DNA of 64,000 nt from Chryseobacterium sp. 18061. Its GTDB lineage: Bacteria > Pseudomonadota > Gammaproteobacteria > Enterobacterales > Enterobacteriaceae. The translations under genes were made by a program, and so were the position numbers. How positions within the stretch are numbered: the first letter of the stretch is position 1; every line of letters starts with the position of its first letter. The notes beneath the pieces were generated by a model. The model searched no databases. It was not told the origin of the DNA and saw nothing but the letters and a program-made list of their open reading frames with translations. The DNA is taken from assembly GCA_902706205.1 (NCBI GenBank), contig CACSKA010000004.1, positions 365,546 through 429,545 on the forward strand. Direction: 5' to 3'. Positions 31,578-41,204 of the stretch are shown here, one piece after another.

Positions 31578-32399
31578 ATGAAAAAAAATCGCGCTTTTTT
31601 GAAATGGGCAGGGGGAAAATATCCTCTGCTGAACGATATTGAAAAACATCTGCCACAAGGCGAATGTTTGATCGAGCCCTTCGTCGGGGCCGGTTCCGTA
31701 TTCCTGAATACCCGTTATTCCCGCTATATCCTTGCTGATATCAACAGCGATCTGATTGATCTCTATAACATTGTCAAAACGCGGACCGCTGAGTACATCG
31801 TTGCCGCACAGGCGATGTTTGTCCCAGCCAATAACAATTCTGAAATCTATTACCAGCTGCGGACTGAGTTCAATCAATGCCGGGAGCCGCTGCGTCGTGC
31901 GGTGCTGTTTTTGTATTTGAACCGTCATGGCTACAACGGCCTATGCCGCTATAACATGAAGGGCGAGTTCAACGTGCCGTTTGGGCGTTATAAAAAGCCG
32001 TACTTCCCGGAAACCGAGTTAAACCATTTTGCGCACAAGGCGCAGAACGCAGAATTCTATTGCATGTCCTACGAGGATTGCATGGCGATGGCGAACCAAG
32101 GCTCCGTGGTGTACTGCGATCCGCCGTACGCACCGCTGTCCGCGACCGCCAATTTTACCGCCTACCACACCAACAGCTTTAGCCCGGCGCAGCAAGCGCA
32201 CCTGGCTGAAATGGCGGAAAAACTGGTCAGCAACCAAATACCGGTGTTAATTTCGAACCATGACACGCCCGATACGCGTGAGTGGTACAAAGCAGCAAAA
32301 CAATTTCAGGTTAAAGTCCGGCGCAGCATCAGCAGCAACGGTGGCACGCGCAAAAAGGTGGATGAACTGCTGGCGCTGTATCGCCCGGCAAAACCATAA
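31578..32399 (+). CDS. dam: DNA adenine methyltransferase (GATC)
   Basis: 273 residues. SAM-binding motif [10 protein letters not shown] at 8-17 and [10 protein letters not shown] near 35, catalytic DPPY at 181-184, YNGLCRYN for GATC contacts. Methylates adenine in GATC for mismatch repair strand choice, SeqA control and transcription. Lies within the aroK-trpS superoperon, 120 bp after damX. Confidence 0.97.
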   Translation: MKKNRAFLKWAGGKYPLLNDIEKHLPQGECLIEPFVGAGSVFLNTRYSRYILADINSDLIDLYNIVKTRTAEYIVAAQAMFVPANNNSEIYYQLRTEFNQCREPLRRAVLFLYLNRHGYNGLCRYNMKGEFNVPFGRYKKPYFPETELNHFAHKAQNAEFYCMSYEDCMAMANQGSVVYCDPPYAPLSATANFTAYHTNSFSPAQQAHLAEMAEKLVSNQIPVLISNHDTPDTREWYKAAKQFQVKVRRSISSNGGTRKKVDELLALYRPAKP

Positions 32400-32419
32400 T
32401 CGTTTTCAAGGAGATAGGG

Positions 32420-33097
32420 ATGAAACAGTATTTGATTGCCCCTTCGATTCTGTCGGCTGACTTTGCCCGTTTGGGTGAAGATACCGCGAAGGCTCTGGCG
32501 GCAGGTGGCGATGTTGTTCACTTCGACGTGATGGACAACCATTACGTACCCAATCTGACGATGGGCCCGATGGTGCTCAAAGCCCTGCGCAAATACGGCA
32601 TCACTGCTCCGATTGACGTGCACCTGATGGTCAAACCCGTCGACCGCATCATTCCTGATTTCGCTGCTGCAGGTGCCAGTATTATCACTTTCCATCCAGA
32701 AGCCTCCGAACACGTCGATCGTTCTTTGCAGCTGATTAAAGAGCACGGCTGCAAAGCGGGCCTGGTGCTCAACCCGGCGACGCCGCTGAGCTACCTCGAC
32801 CACGTGATGGACAAGCTCGATGTTATCCTTCTGATGTCCGTTAACCCGGGTTTCGGCGGTCAGTCCTTTATTCCGCACACGCTTGAGAAGCTACGTGAAG
32901 TACGCCGTCGGATTGACGTCTCCGGTTTCGACATTCGCCTGGAAGTCGACGGTGGCGTGAAAGCCAATAACATTGGTGAGATTGCTGCGGCAGGTGCCGA
33001 TATGTTTGTCGCCGGTTCGGCTATTTTCGACCAGCCGGACTACAAAAAAGTAATTGATGAAATGCGCAGCGAACTGGCAAAGGTAAGTCATGAGTAA
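32420..33097 (+). CDS. rpe: Ribulose-phosphate 3-epimerase
   Basis: 225 residues, TIM barrel. Motifs: LSADFARLG near 11, [12 protein letters not shown] near 34 (metal His and Asp), HLMVK near 66, [10 protein letters not shown] near 140, EVDGGVK near 174. Interconverts D-ribulose 5-phosphate and D-xylulose 5-phosphate in the pentose phosphate pathway. Overlaps gph by 8 nt. Confidence 0.98.
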   Translation: MKQYLIAPSILSADFARLGEDTAKALAAGGDVVHFDVMDNHYVPNLTMGPMVLKALRKYGITAPIDVHLMVKPVDRIIPDFAAAGASIITFHPEASEHVDRSLQLIKEHGCKAGLVLNPATPLSYLDHVMDKLDVILLMSVNPGFGGQSFIPHTLEKLREVRRRIDVSGFDIRLEVDGGVKANNIGEIAAAGADMFVAGSAIFDQPDYKKVIDEMRSELAKVSHE

Positions 33098-33851
33098 ATT
33101 AGAAACCATTCAGGGCGTCGCGTTTGATCTCGACGGCACGTTAGTGGATAGCGCGCCAGGCTTAACGGCAGCGGTAGACAACGCGCTGTATGCTCTGGAA
33201 TTACCGACTGCTGGCGAAGAGCGCGTGATAACCTGGATTGGTAATGGCGCCGATGTGCTGATGGAACGTGCGCTGACCTGGGCGCGCCAGGAGCGTGCCA
33301 GCTTGCGTAAAACGCAGGGCAAACCGTCGGTTGACCACAGCGATATTCCGCAAGAAGAGCAGCTACGCGTGCTGCGCAAACTCTTCGATCGTTACTACGC
33401 AGAATTCGCCGAAGAGGGCAGCTATCTGTTCCCGGCGGTGGCGGAAACGTTAAGCGCGCTGCATGGCAAAGGTCTCCCGCTGGGGCTGGTGACCAACAAG
33501 CCTTCGCCGTTCGTCGCACCGATCCTTGAGGCGTTAGATATCGCCAAATATTTCTCCGTCGTGATCGGTGGGGATGACGTGGAAAACAAAAAACCGCACC
33601 CCGATCCGCTGCTGCTGGTGGCGAAGAAACTGGGTGTGGCCCCGGAAGCGCTGCTGTTTGTTGGTGATTCCCGCAATGATATTCTCGCAGCTCAGGCCGC
33701 TGGTTGCTGTTCCATTGGCCTGACCTATGGCTACAACTATGGCGAATCCATTGCCGACAGCAATCCCGATTTTGTTTTTGACAGCTTTAACGATTTGTTG
33801 CCCGCGCTCGGGCTCCCGCACAGTGAAATTCAGGAAGTGAAAAATGACTAA
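33090..33851 (+). CDS. gph: Phosphoglycolate phosphatase
   Basis: 253 residues. HAD motif [11 protein letters not shown] at 12-21, motif [11 protein letters not shown], motif III Lys in KKPHPDPL, motif IV GDSRNDI. Removes 2-phosphoglycolate, including that released in repair of 3'-phosphoglycolate DNA ends. Overlaps rpe at its start and trpS at its end (8 nt), so translation is likely coupled. Confidence 0.97.
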   Translation: MSKLETIQGVAFDLDGTLVDSAPGLTAAVDNALYALELPTAGEERVITWIGNGADVLMERALTWARQERASLRKTQGKPSVDHSDIPQEEQLRVLRKLFDRYYAEFAEEGSYLFPAVAETLSALHGKGLPLGLVTNKPSPFVAPILEALDIAKYFSVVIGGDDVENKKPHPDPLLLVAKKLGVAPEALLFVGDSRNDILAAQAAGCCSIGLTYGYNYGESIADSNPDFVFDSFNDLLPALGLPHSEIQEVKND

Positions 33852-34848
33852 GCCCATCGTATTTAGTGGCGCACAGCCCTCAGGTGAACTGACCATTGGC
33901 AACTATATGGGTGCGCTGCGTCAGTGGGTGAACATGCAGGACGATTATCATTGCATCTACTGCATTGTTGACCTGCACGCCATTACTGCCCGCCAGGACC
34001 CTGAGAAACTGCGTAAAGCCACCCTCGACACCCTGGCGCTTTACCTCGCTTGTGGTATCGATCCCGAGAAAAGCACCATCTTCGTGCAGTCTCACGTGCC
34101 AGAACATGCCCAGCTCGGTTGGGCGTTGAACTGCTACACCTATTTTGGCGAACTGAGCCGCATGACCCAGTTTAAAGACAAGTCAGCGCGCTACGCTGAG
34201 AACATCAATGCCGGTCTGTTCGATTATCCGGTGTTGATGGCGGCAGACATTCTGCTGTATCAGACTAATCAGGTACCGGTGGGTGAGGACCAGAAACAGC
34301 ATCTGGAACTGAGCCGCGATATTGCCCAGCGCTTTAACGCGATTTACGGTGATGTGTTCAAAGTGCCTGAGCCGTTCATTCCGAAATCCGGTGCGCGTGT
34401 AATGTCGCTGCTGGAGCCGACCAAGAAGATGTCCAAGTCTGACGATAACCGCAACAACGTTATCGGCCTGCTGGAAGATCCGAAATCGGTTGTGAAGAAA
34501 ATCAAACGTGCGATGACCGACTCCGAAGAGCCGCCGGTCATCCGCTATGACGTGCAGAACAAAGCGGGCGTTTCCAACCTGCTGGATATCCTCTCCGGCG
34601 TGACAGGTCAAAGCGTCCAGGAGCTGGAACAGCACTTCGAAGGCAAAATGTATGGTCACCTGAAAGGCGAAGTCGCCGAGGCGGTGTCTGGTATGTTGAC
34701 CGACCTGCAGGAGCGTTATAACCGCTTCCGTAACGACGATGAGCTGTTGCAGAAGATTATGCGCGAAGGTGCGCAGAAGGCGAGCGCTCAGGCGGCTGAA
34801 ACATTAAAAGCGGTGTATGAAGCCATTGGATTTGTTGCCAGGCCGTAA
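33844..34848 (+). CDS. trpS: Tryptophanyl-tRNA synthetase
   Basis: 334 residues, class Ic synthetase. HIGH-equivalent TIGN in [13 protein letters not shown] near 20 and KMSKS at 195-199. Charges tRNA-Trp. Last gene of the superoperon, followed at once by a strong intrinsic terminator. Confidence 0.98.
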   Translation: MTKPIVFSGAQPSGELTIGNYMGALRQWVNMQDDYHCIYCIVDLHAITARQDPEKLRKATLDTLALYLACGIDPEKSTIFVQSHVPEHAQLGWALNCYTYFGELSRMTQFKDKSARYAENINAGLFDYPVLMAADILLYQTNQVPVGEDQKQHLELSRDIAQRFNAIYGDVFKVPEPFIPKSGARVMSLLEPTKKMSKSDDNRNNVIGLLEDPKSVVKKIKRAMTDSEEPPVIRYDVQNKAGVSNLLDILSGVTGQSVQELEQHFEGKMYGHLKGEVAEAVSGMLTDLQERYNRFRNDDELLQKIMREGAQKASAQAAETLKAVYEAIGFVARP

Positions 34849-34866
34849 GCGTATTAGAAAATAAAT

Positions 34867-34897
34867 AAAAACCGGGATGAATTTCCCGGTTTTTATT
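34867..34897 (+). terminator. Terminator of the aroK-trpS superoperon
   Basis: Stem aaaaaccggga / tcccggttttt around loop tgaat, with a T-tract, 20 bp after the trpS stop. Confidence 0.92.
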
Positions 34898-34916
34898 TTA
34901 CAGACAGTATTTACGA

Positions 34917-35084
34917 TTAATATTCCGCCGGGCCACAGCCGCCAATAATGCGTGAAATAGAAATGGCAGGATGCAGAAGATAATCATATCCACAGCTTTT
35001 ATTTTTGTTTTCAACGTGCCCGGAACAGGCGGTCAGTGTGCCGACTACAGCCAGTAAGGCTACAATTTTTATCATTCTTTTCAT
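34917..35084 (-). CDS. yhfL: Small lipoprotein YhfL
   Basis: 55 residues. N-terminal signal MKRMIKIVALLAVVGTLTAC with lipobox LTAC, so Cys20 is the likely lipidated residue. The mature part carries SCGYDYLLHPAISISRIIGG, which matches E. coli YhfL, and ends CGPAEY. Stop at 34917-34919, ATG at 35084 with aaggg upstream. Downstream of cysG on the same strand, as in E. coli. Function unknown. Confidence 0.9.
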   Translation of the reverse strand: MKRMIKIVALLAVVGTLTACSGHVENKNKSCGYDYLLHPAISISRIIGGCGPAEY

Positions 35085-35123
35085 GAATTAATCCCTTAAC
35101 TATACAGAGTGAGTTGCAGCGTG

Positions 35124-35299
35124 ATGATGCTTAAACGAGGCGCGTCTATTATCATCGGCAGCGAGTGAATTTAAGGAATTATGCGGGTGGCGACAACGAT
35201 TATTATTATTTTGATGGGTCTGTATCTGGACATAATATTACTGTGAATATCATGGGCGGGAAGTATCATTTTAATAAAGGTATTCAGGATGCCGAATGA
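35124..35299 (+). pseudogene. Possible gene remnant between yhfL and cysG
   Basis: An ATG-ATG start at 35124 reads 14 codons (MMLKRGASIIIGSE) to a TGA at 35166-35168. The next frame then stays open to 35299 with protein-like composition (NYAGGDNDYYYFDGSVSGHN, then ITVNIMGGKYHFNKGIQDAE). A GTG at 35165 could also start the second piece. A frameshifted small gene or decayed fragment would explain this; chance is possible, and no family was recognised. Confidence 0.3.
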
Positions 35300-35327
35300 T
35301 TTTTTTGTGTTTAAAATATTCGGCATC
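35288..35327 (-). terminator. Stem-loop after cysG
   Basis: Perfect 10-bp inverted repeat gatgccgaat / attcggcatc with a 20-nt AT-rich loop, 12 bp beyond the cysG stop. Loop size and lack of a U-tract make it a weak terminator; it may be an mRNA 3' stabiliser. Confidence 0.5.
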
Positions 35328-35338
35328 CGGCAGGCTAT

Positions 35339-36712
35339 TTAATGATTTGAGTACCAGTTTAATTTTTCACGCAGTTCCACAACCCGGCCGACGATGATCA
35401 GCGCCGGGCTCGCGACCTGCTGTGCCAGCGCGCTTAACTGCGCCAGGTCACCGCTGACCACTCGCTGGTTTACGGCGGTACCGTTTTCTACCAGCGCGAC
35501 AGGCATATTGAGCGGCATTCCGTGTTCAGTGAGTTTCGCTTGAATGGTCGCCGCCTGGTTTAGCCCCATATAAAACACCAGCGTTTGCTTCTCCGCCGCC
35601 AGATTATGCCAATCGAGTTCGCTTCCGGTTTTAAGATGGCCCGTTACCAGGCGCACGCTTTGAGCGTAATCACGATGGGTCAGCGGAATGCCCGCGTAGG
35701 CAGAGCAACCTGAGGCTGCAGTAATACCGGGAACCACAGAGAACGGGATCCCGGCGTTGCACAGGGTTTCTAGCTCTTCGCCACCTCGACCAAAAATAAA
35801 CGGGTCGCCACCTTTCAGCCGCACCACGCGTTTGCCCTTTTGCGCTTCACGCAGCAGAATTTGATTAATTTCTTCCTGCGGCACGCAGTGAAATCCCGCG
35901 CGTTTGCCGACGAAAACGCGATCGGCATCGCGGCGCACCAGATTCATGATGTCGTCCGATACCAGACGGTCATAGACCACGATGTCAGCCTGCTGAATCT
36001 GTTGCAGGCCTTTCAGCGTCAGCAGCCCGGCATCACCCGGCCCGGCACCGACCAGTACCACTTCACCGCGATTATCCAGCGGCTCACTGAGCAGGCGTTC
36101 GGTGGTTTCCGCGACCGCTTTTTCATCCTGATTCGCCAGTGACTGCGCCAGACGGTCGTTTACAAACAGCTTTTCCCAGAAGCGGCGACGCTCGCCGATA
36201 CTGGCAAACTGCTTTTTCACCCGCCCGCGAAGCTGGCCCGCAAACCGGGCAACCTGGCCGAGATGTTGCGGTAGCAGAGATTCCAGCTTTTCACGCAGCA
36301 GGCGCGCCAGCACTGGTGACGTTCCTCCGGAAGAGACGGCGACCATCAGCGGTGAGCGATCGATTATCGAGGGCATGATAAAGCTGGCCTGTTTCGGTGC
36401 ATCGACCACGTTACAGAAAATACGGCGTTGCTCTGCTTCTGTACTGACGCGCGCATTAACCGCGTCGTCATCGGTGGCGGCAATCGCCAGCCAACTGGTG
36501 TCGAGCAGCGTTGAATCAAATTCACCTTCTACCAGCGTCAGCATGCCGGCTTCGGCCCACACGTGGAACTGTGGTTCGAAGTCGAGGGCGTTAACGGTCA
36601 GGCGTGCGCCCGCATCGAGCAGCAGGCGGGCTTTACGCTCGGCTACGTCGCCGCCGCCGACTAACAGACAGTCACGGCCACGCAACTGGCAGAAAATGGG
36701 TAAGTGATCCAT
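35339..36712 (-). CDS. cysG: Siroheme synthase CysG (methyltransferase/dehydrogenase/ferrochelatase)
   Basis: 457 residues, E. coli length. N-terminal dehydrogenase/ferrochelatase module (about 1-210, [19 protein letters not shown] motif). C-terminal SUMT uroporphyrinogen III methyltransferase (about 215-457, [15 protein letters not shown] and [16 protein letters not shown]). Makes siroheme for NirB and CysI. It follows nirD by 60 bp; the nirC normally between them is absent. Confidence 0.97.
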   Translation of the reverse strand: MDHLPIFCQLRGRDCLLVGGGDVAERKARLLLDAGARLTVNALDFEPQFHVWAEAGMLTLVEGEFDSTLLDTSWLAIAATDDDAVNARVSTEAEQRRIFCNVVDAPKQASFIMPSIIDRSPLMVAVSSGGTSPVLARLLREKLESLLPQHLGQVARFAGQLRGRVKKQFASIGERRRFWEKLFVNDRLAQSLANQDEKAVAETTERLLSEPLDNRGEVVLVGAGPGDAGLLTLKGLQQIQQADIVVYDRLVSDDIMNLVRRDADRVFVGKRAGFHCVPQEEINQILLREAQKGKRVVRLKGGDPFIFGRGGEELETLCNAGIPFSVVPGITAASGCSAYAGIPLTHRDYAQSVRLVTGHLKTGSELDWHNLAAEKQTLVFYMGLNQAATIQAKLTEHGMPLNMPVALVENGTAVNQRVVSGDLAQLSALAQQVASPALIIVGRVVELREKLNWYSNH

Positions 36713-36742
36713 GGGCGTCTCGCAGAGTACAGGGGAAACAAA

Positions 36743-36765
36743 TCCGGCGGCAGAACGCCGCCGGA
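36743..36765 (-). terminator. Hairpin between nirD and cysG
   Basis: Perfect 9-bp stem tccggcggc-agaac-gccgccgga in the 60-bp nirD-cysG gap. Read leftward it is followed by a short atttgttt tract, so it may attenuate readthrough into cysG. It occupies the place where nirC would be. Confidence 0.5.
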
Positions 36766-36772
36766 AGGGTCA

Positions 36773-37099
36773 TCAGGCTTTCAATTGTACCTGACCGTCT
36801 TTCACACGCACCTCAAAATGTGCAATGGAGTGACTTTCATCTTCCATGCACAGACCGTCACTGAGACGAAAGCGCTGTTTTTTCAGTGGGCTGGCGACCC
36901 ACAGCTCACCGTTGTGCTCCGCGATAAGACCGCGAGACAGGACGCTTGAACCGAAAAACGGGTCGATGTTGCTGATAGCGAACACCTGCTGGTCATGATG
37001 CGGACGGAAAATTGCGACCTGCTCCTGGCCTAATAAGGCGCAGACGCCGGTGGCAGGCAGGATGGCGTCGATGTTGCAGATATTTACCCACTGGCTCAT
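36773..37099 (-). CDS. nirD: Nitrite reductase (NADH) small subunit
   Basis: 108 residues, Rieske-like fold without the cluster ligands, as usual for NirD. Partner of NirB in the cytoplasmic assimilatory/detoxifying nitrite reductase. Overlaps the nirB end by 4 nt (ATGA-type coupling). Confidence 0.96.
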   Translation of the reverse strand: MSQWVNICNIDAILPATGVCALLGQEQVAIFRPHHDQQVFAISNIDPFFGSSVLSRGLIAEHNGELWVASPLKKQRFRLSDGLCMEDESHSIAHFEVRVKDGQVQLKA

Positions 37100-39639
37100 A
37101 CGTTTTCCTCCACCAGAGTTACCGGGATGCGCTCGTACGGTGTGGCCGGACGATGCTGTTCACGTTCAGGGACAATCTGCACATTCGGATCGCGCTGCTT
37201 GCTGTTGACGAAGTGCTTGAATCGCCCTTGTGCTGCCGGGTCGTTTACGGTCTCGGTCCATTCGCAGGCGAACATTGCACGCAGGCGGCTCATCTCCTCT
37301 TCCAGATGAGCGTTCAGACCGAGTTTATCGTCGATGATCACCGCTTTCAGGTAGTCGATACCCCCTTCGAGGTTATCCAGCCATGGCGCGGTACGGGTCA
37401 GTTTGTCTGCGGTGCGGATGTAGAACATCATGAAACGGTCGAGGTATTTCACCAGCGTTTCAGCATCGAGATCGGCCGCCAGCAGATCGGCGTGGCGTGG
37501 TTTCATCCCGCCGTTACCACAGACGTACAGGTTCCAGCCTTTTTCGGTGGCGATGATGCCGACGTCTTTACCCTGGGCTTCCGCACATTCACGGGTACAG
37601 CCGGAAACGCCAAATTTCATTTTGTGCGGGGTGCGGATGCCTTTGTAACGGTTTTCCAGCTGAACGCCGAAGCCAACGCTGTCGCCCACGCCATAGCGGC
37701 ACCAGGTGCTGCCGACGCAAGTTTTCGCCATACGCAGCGCCTTCGCATAGGCGTGACCGGTTTCAAAGCCGGCATCAATCAGCTGACGCCAGATTTCCGG
37801 GAGGTCATCTTTCTGTGCACCGAAAAGGCCGATACGCTGGGAGCCGGTGATTTTAGTGTAGAGATTAAATTCCTGCGCGATACGACCGACCGCCATCAGC
37901 CCGTCCGGGGTGATTTCGCCGCCAGCAGAACGTGGGATCACCGAGTAGGTACCGTCTTTCTGGATGTTGGCGAGGAAGTTGTCGTTGGTGTCCTGCAGCG
38001 GCGTGTGCTGCGGCTTGAGGATGTACTCATTCCAGCAGGAAGCCAGCAGGGAGCCGACGGTTGGCTTACACACTTCGCAGCCGTAGCCTTTACCGTATTT
38101 TTTCAGCAGTTCGTCGAAGGATTTAATGCCTTCCACGCGGATCAGGTGGTACAGCTCCTGACGGGAGAACGCGAAGTGTTCGCAGAGGTTGTTGTTCACC
38201 TCGATGCCTTGTTTCGCCAGTTCAGCGTTCAGGACTTGGGTCACCAGCGGAATACAGCCGCCGCAGCCGGTTCCGGCTTTGGTTTCTGCCTTCAGGGCGG
38301 CAACGGTGTGGCAGCCTTTATTGATGGCGCTGACCAGATCACCTTTGGTGACGTCGAAGCAGGAACAAATCTGTGCGCTGTCCGGAAGTTTGTCGACGCC
38401 GATTGCCGGTTTGCCGTTCGCCGAGTGGGCAGGCAGGATCAGCGCGTCCGGGTTTTCCGGCAGTTCGATGGCGTTCAGTACCAGCTGCAGCAGGTTGCCG
38501 AAGTCGCTGGTATCACCGACCAGTACCGCACCGAGCAAGGTTTTGTTGTCAGGGCTGACGATCAGGCGTTTGTAGACTTCTTTGCTTTCGTCGAGATAAA
38601 CATAGCTACGTGCGCCCGGCGTACGACCGTGTGCGTCACCGATCCCGCCGACGTCTACGCCGAGCAGTTTCAGCTTGGCGCTGAGGTCCGCGCCTACAAA
38701 GACATTTTCTTTGCCCAGGATGTGATCGACGGTGACTTGAGCCATTTTGTAGCCCGGTGCAACCAGACCATAAACACGGTTGTTCCAGCTGGCGCATTCG
38801 CCGATAGCGTAGATATCCGGGTCGGAAGTCTGGCAGGTGTCATTCACCATGATCCCGCCGCGCTGGCCGGTTGCCAGTCCGCATTGAGTTGCCAGTTTGT
38901 CGCGTGGACGAATACCGGTGGAGAAGACAATGAAATCGATTTCGAGCTCGCTACCGTCGGCGAAGCGCATGGTCTTACGCCCTTCGGTGCCTTCCTGCAC
39001 GATCTCTTTGGTATTTTTGCTGGTGTGAACTTTAACGCCGAGACTTTCGATTTTGCGCTTCAGCTGGTCGCCACCCATTGGGTCAAGCTGTTCCGCCATC
39101 AGCATCGGGGCAAATTCGATAACGTGGGTTTCGACGCCGAGATTTTTCAGCGCGCCAGCGGCTTCCAGGCCAAGCAGGCCGCCGCCGACCACTGCGCCAC
39201 GTTTGCTGCGACGGGCGCAGGCTTCAATGGCATTGAGGTCTTCGATGGTGCGGTAAACAAAGCAATCCTGCGTTTCAGAGCCTTTGATCGGCGGGATCCA
39301 CGGGTAAGAACCCGTCGCCATGATCAGTTTGTCGTAAAACACCGAACGACCCGCACTTGAGTGAATCACCTTTTCCTGACGGTTTATGGTGATAGCGCGT
39401 TCGCCAAGCAGAACGTTAACGCCATGTTTCTCATAATATCCTTCTCGTACCAGCGAAAGTTCTTCCGCAGTATGGTGAGAGAAGTAAGATGAAAGATGGA
39501 CGCGGTCGTAGGCGATACGGGGTTCTTCACAGAAGACGGTAATCTCAAACTGGTCTGCCGGGGCTTTATCGAGAAGATCCTCAATAAAGCGGTGGCCGAC
39601 CATGCCGTTACCGATAATAGCGAGTCTGACTTTGCTCAT
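37096..39639 (-). CDS. nirB: Nitrite reductase (NADH) large subunit
   Basis: 847 residues, E. coli length. N-terminal FAD/NADH pyridine nucleotide-disulphide oxidoreductase domain (IIGNGMVGHRF at 8-18; VVGGGLLGLEAAGAL near 150). BFD-like [2Fe-2S] domain near 420-490 (CSCFDVTKGDL, GTGCGGC). C-terminal siroheme/[4Fe-4S] reductase domain with TCVGSTWCRYG and GCTRECAEA. Reduces nitrite to ammonia with NADH. Preceded by FNR and NarL/P sites. Confidence 0.98.
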   Translation of the reverse strand: MSKVRLAIIGNGMVGHRFIEDLLDKAPADQFEITVFCEEPRIAYDRVHLSSYFSHHTAEELSLVREGYYEKHGVNVLLGERAITINRQEKVIHSSAGRSVFYDKLIMATGSYPWIPPIKGSETQDCFVYRTIEDLNAIEACARRSKRGAVVGGGLLGLEAAGALKNLGVETHVIEFAPMLMAEQLDPMGGDQLKRKIESLGVKVHTSKNTKEIVQEGTEGRKTMRFADGSELEIDFIVFSTGIRPRDKLATQCGLATGQRGGIMVNDTCQTSDPDIYAIGECASWNNRVYGLVAPGYKMAQVTVDHILGKENVFVGADLSAKLKLLGVDVGGIGDAHGRTPGARSYVYLDESKEVYKRLIVSPDNKTLLGAVLVGDTSDFGNLLQLVLNAIELPENPDALILPAHSANGKPAIGVDKLPDSAQICSCFDVTKGDLVSAINKGCHTVAALKAETKAGTGCGGCIPLVTQVLNAELAKQGIEVNNNLCEHFAFSRQELYHLIRVEGIKSFDELLKKYGKGYGCEVCKPTVGSLLASCWNEYILKPQHTPLQDTNDNFLANIQKDGTYSVIPRSAGGEITPDGLMAVGRIAQEFNLYTKITGSQRIGLFGAQKDDLPEIWRQLIDAGFETGHAYAKALRMAKTCVGSTWCRYGVGDSVGFGVQLENRYKGIRTPHKMKFGVSGCTRECAEAQGKDVGIIATEKGWNLYVCGNGGMKPRHADLLAADLDAETLVKYLDRFMMFYIRTADKLTRTAPWLDNLEGGIDYLKAVIIDDKLGLNAHLEEEMSRLRAMFACEWTETVNDPAAQGRFKHFVNSKQRDPNVQIVPEREQHRPATPYERIPVTLVEENV

Positions 39640-39878
39640 TTTTACCTCGATTTCTTTTCTATTACCACCTACCTTAACGATTCAGCATGGTTACTTATTG
39701 ATGTGAATCAAATACGCCTTTACCTACCCCTTAATGGGTAGTCGATTGATTTGTCAGGATTTTTATAAGTAACGGAAATGACAGAGTTTTCTTGGTTGCT
39801 GAAATAATGTACAAAAAGTGCGGGTTTTAACCTAAAAATGAATCAGGGCGTTCATCGCGCCGATTCGGGAGAATAAAG
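39640..39878. promoter_or_regulatory. nirB promoter region with FNR and NarL/NarP sites
   Basis: Divergent nirB/codA region. A perfect FNR site TTGAT-GTGA-ATCAA lies at 39698-39711. A perfect 7-2-7 NarL/NarP inverted repeat TACCCCT-TA-ATGGGTA lies at 39725-39740, upstream of it relative to nirB. With the FNR site centred at -41.5, the start of nirB transcription would be near 39663. This mirrors the E. coli nirB promoter. A codA promoter was not resolved. Confidence 0.88.
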
Positions 39879-41195
39879 ATGGGCACGACACCGTTATGGC
39901 TGATTGAGAACGTGCGTTTACCAGAGCGCGAAGGATTGTGGCAACTGAGTATCGAAGATGGACGTTTCCAGGCGATTACTCCGATGGGTGAATCCCGTCA
40001 CGACAGCATCGAAGTCCTCAATGCGCGCGGTGGCTTGGCCCTCCCGCCGTTTATCGAACCGCATATTCATCTGGATACGACCCAAACTGCCGGAGAGCCA
40101 AGCTGGAACCAGTCCGGCACGCTGTTTGAAGGCATTGAGCGCTGGGCCGAACGCAAGGCGATGCTCACGCACGAAGACGTAAAAACCCGGGCGTGGAAGA
40201 CGCTGAAATGGCAAATCGCCAACGGGATCCAGTTCGTGCGAACTCATGTAGATGTCTCCGACCCGACGTTGACCGCGCTGAAAGCGATGCTGGAAGTGAA
40301 GAAAGAAGTCGCACCGTGGGTTGAGCTGCAGATTGTCGCGTTCCCGCAGGAAGGGATTTTGTCCTACCCCGACGGCGCGGCGCTGCTGGAGAAAGCCTTG
40401 CAGCTTGGAGCGGATGTGGTTGGCGCCATCCCGCATTTTGAATTTACCCGTGAATACGGTGTAGAGTCACTGCACATCGCCTTCGCGCTGGCGAAGAAAT
40501 ACGATCGACCGCTGGATATTCACTGTGATGAAATCGACGACGAACAGTCCCGCTTTGTCGAGACCGTCGCGGCGCTGGCGCTGAGAGAGGGTGTCGGCCC
40601 ACGGGTTACCGCCAGTCATACCACGGCGATGCATTCGTATAACGGGGCGTATACCTCCCGGCTGTTCCGTTTACTGAAGATGTCAGGCATTAACTTTGTG
40701 GCTAACCCGCTGGTGAACATTCATCTGCAAGGCCGTTTCGACGACTATCCGAAACGTCGCGGCATCACGCGAGTGAAAGAACTGCTCGGGGCGGGCATTA
40801 ACGTCTGCTTTGGCCATGATGATGTGTTTGACCCGTGGTATCCGCTCGGCACCGGCAACATGCTGCAGGTGCTGCATATGGGCCTGCATGTGTGTCAGAT
40901 GATGGGCTATCAGCAGATTAACGACGGGCTGAATTTGATTACTCATAATAGCGCCCGCACTTTCGGTGTGGCGGATTACGGTATCGAAGTGGGCAAGGTG
41001 GCGAATTTGATTATTCTGCCTGCCGAGAACGGCTTTGAGGCGGTGCGTTGCCAGGTGCCGGTGCGCTGGTCCATTCGTCAGGGCAGAGTCATCGCGACGA
41101 CGCAGCTGGCGCAAACCTGGGTACAGACCGATATCGGCGGTGAGGAGTTGTCTTTTACGAAAAACAGCCCCTTCGCTGGGCGCAAAGGGGCGTAA
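39879..41195 (+). CDS. codA: Cytosine/isoguanine deaminase, CodA-like
   Basis: 438 residues, strongly similar over its length to E. coli CodA. Amidohydrolase metal ligands: His62 and His64 (HIHLDT), His215 (HCDEIDDEQ), HTTAMHS, and Asp314 in [10 protein letters not shown]. Hydrolyses cytosine to uracil plus ammonia for pyrimidine salvage and nitrogen. SD gggagaa before the ATG. Its usual partner codB is not adjacent; the neighbours are divergent nirB and convergent tsgA. It could be a second CodA paralogue or the relocated only copy. Confidence 0.92.
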   Translation: MGTTPLWLIENVRLPEREGLWQLSIEDGRFQAITPMGESRHDSIEVLNARGGLALPPFIEPHIHLDTTQTAGEPSWNQSGTLFEGIERWAERKAMLTHEDVKTRAWKTLKWQIANGIQFVRTHVDVSDPTLTALKAMLEVKKEVAPWVELQIVAFPQEGILSYPDGAALLEKALQLGADVVGAIPHFEFTREYGVESLHIAFALAKKYDRPLDIHCDEIDDEQSRFVETVAALALREGVGPRVTASHTTAMHSYNGAYTSRLFRLLKMSGINFVANPLVNIHLQGRFDDYPKRRGITRVKELLGAGINVCFGHDDVFDPWYPLGTGNMLQVLHMGLHVCQMMGYQQINDGLNLITHNSARTFGVADYGIEVGKVANLIILPAENGFEAVRCQVPVRWSIRQGRVIATTQLAQTWVQTDIGGEELSFTKNSPFAGRKGA

Positions 41196-41204
41196 TGACA
41201 GAGC

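Noticed and set aside
37012..39360. 782-codon open frame on the plus strand
   Set aside because: It is antisense to nirB, which has full-length homology and clear domain motifs; a high-GC codon bias leaves the opposite frame open. The translation has no recognisable domain.
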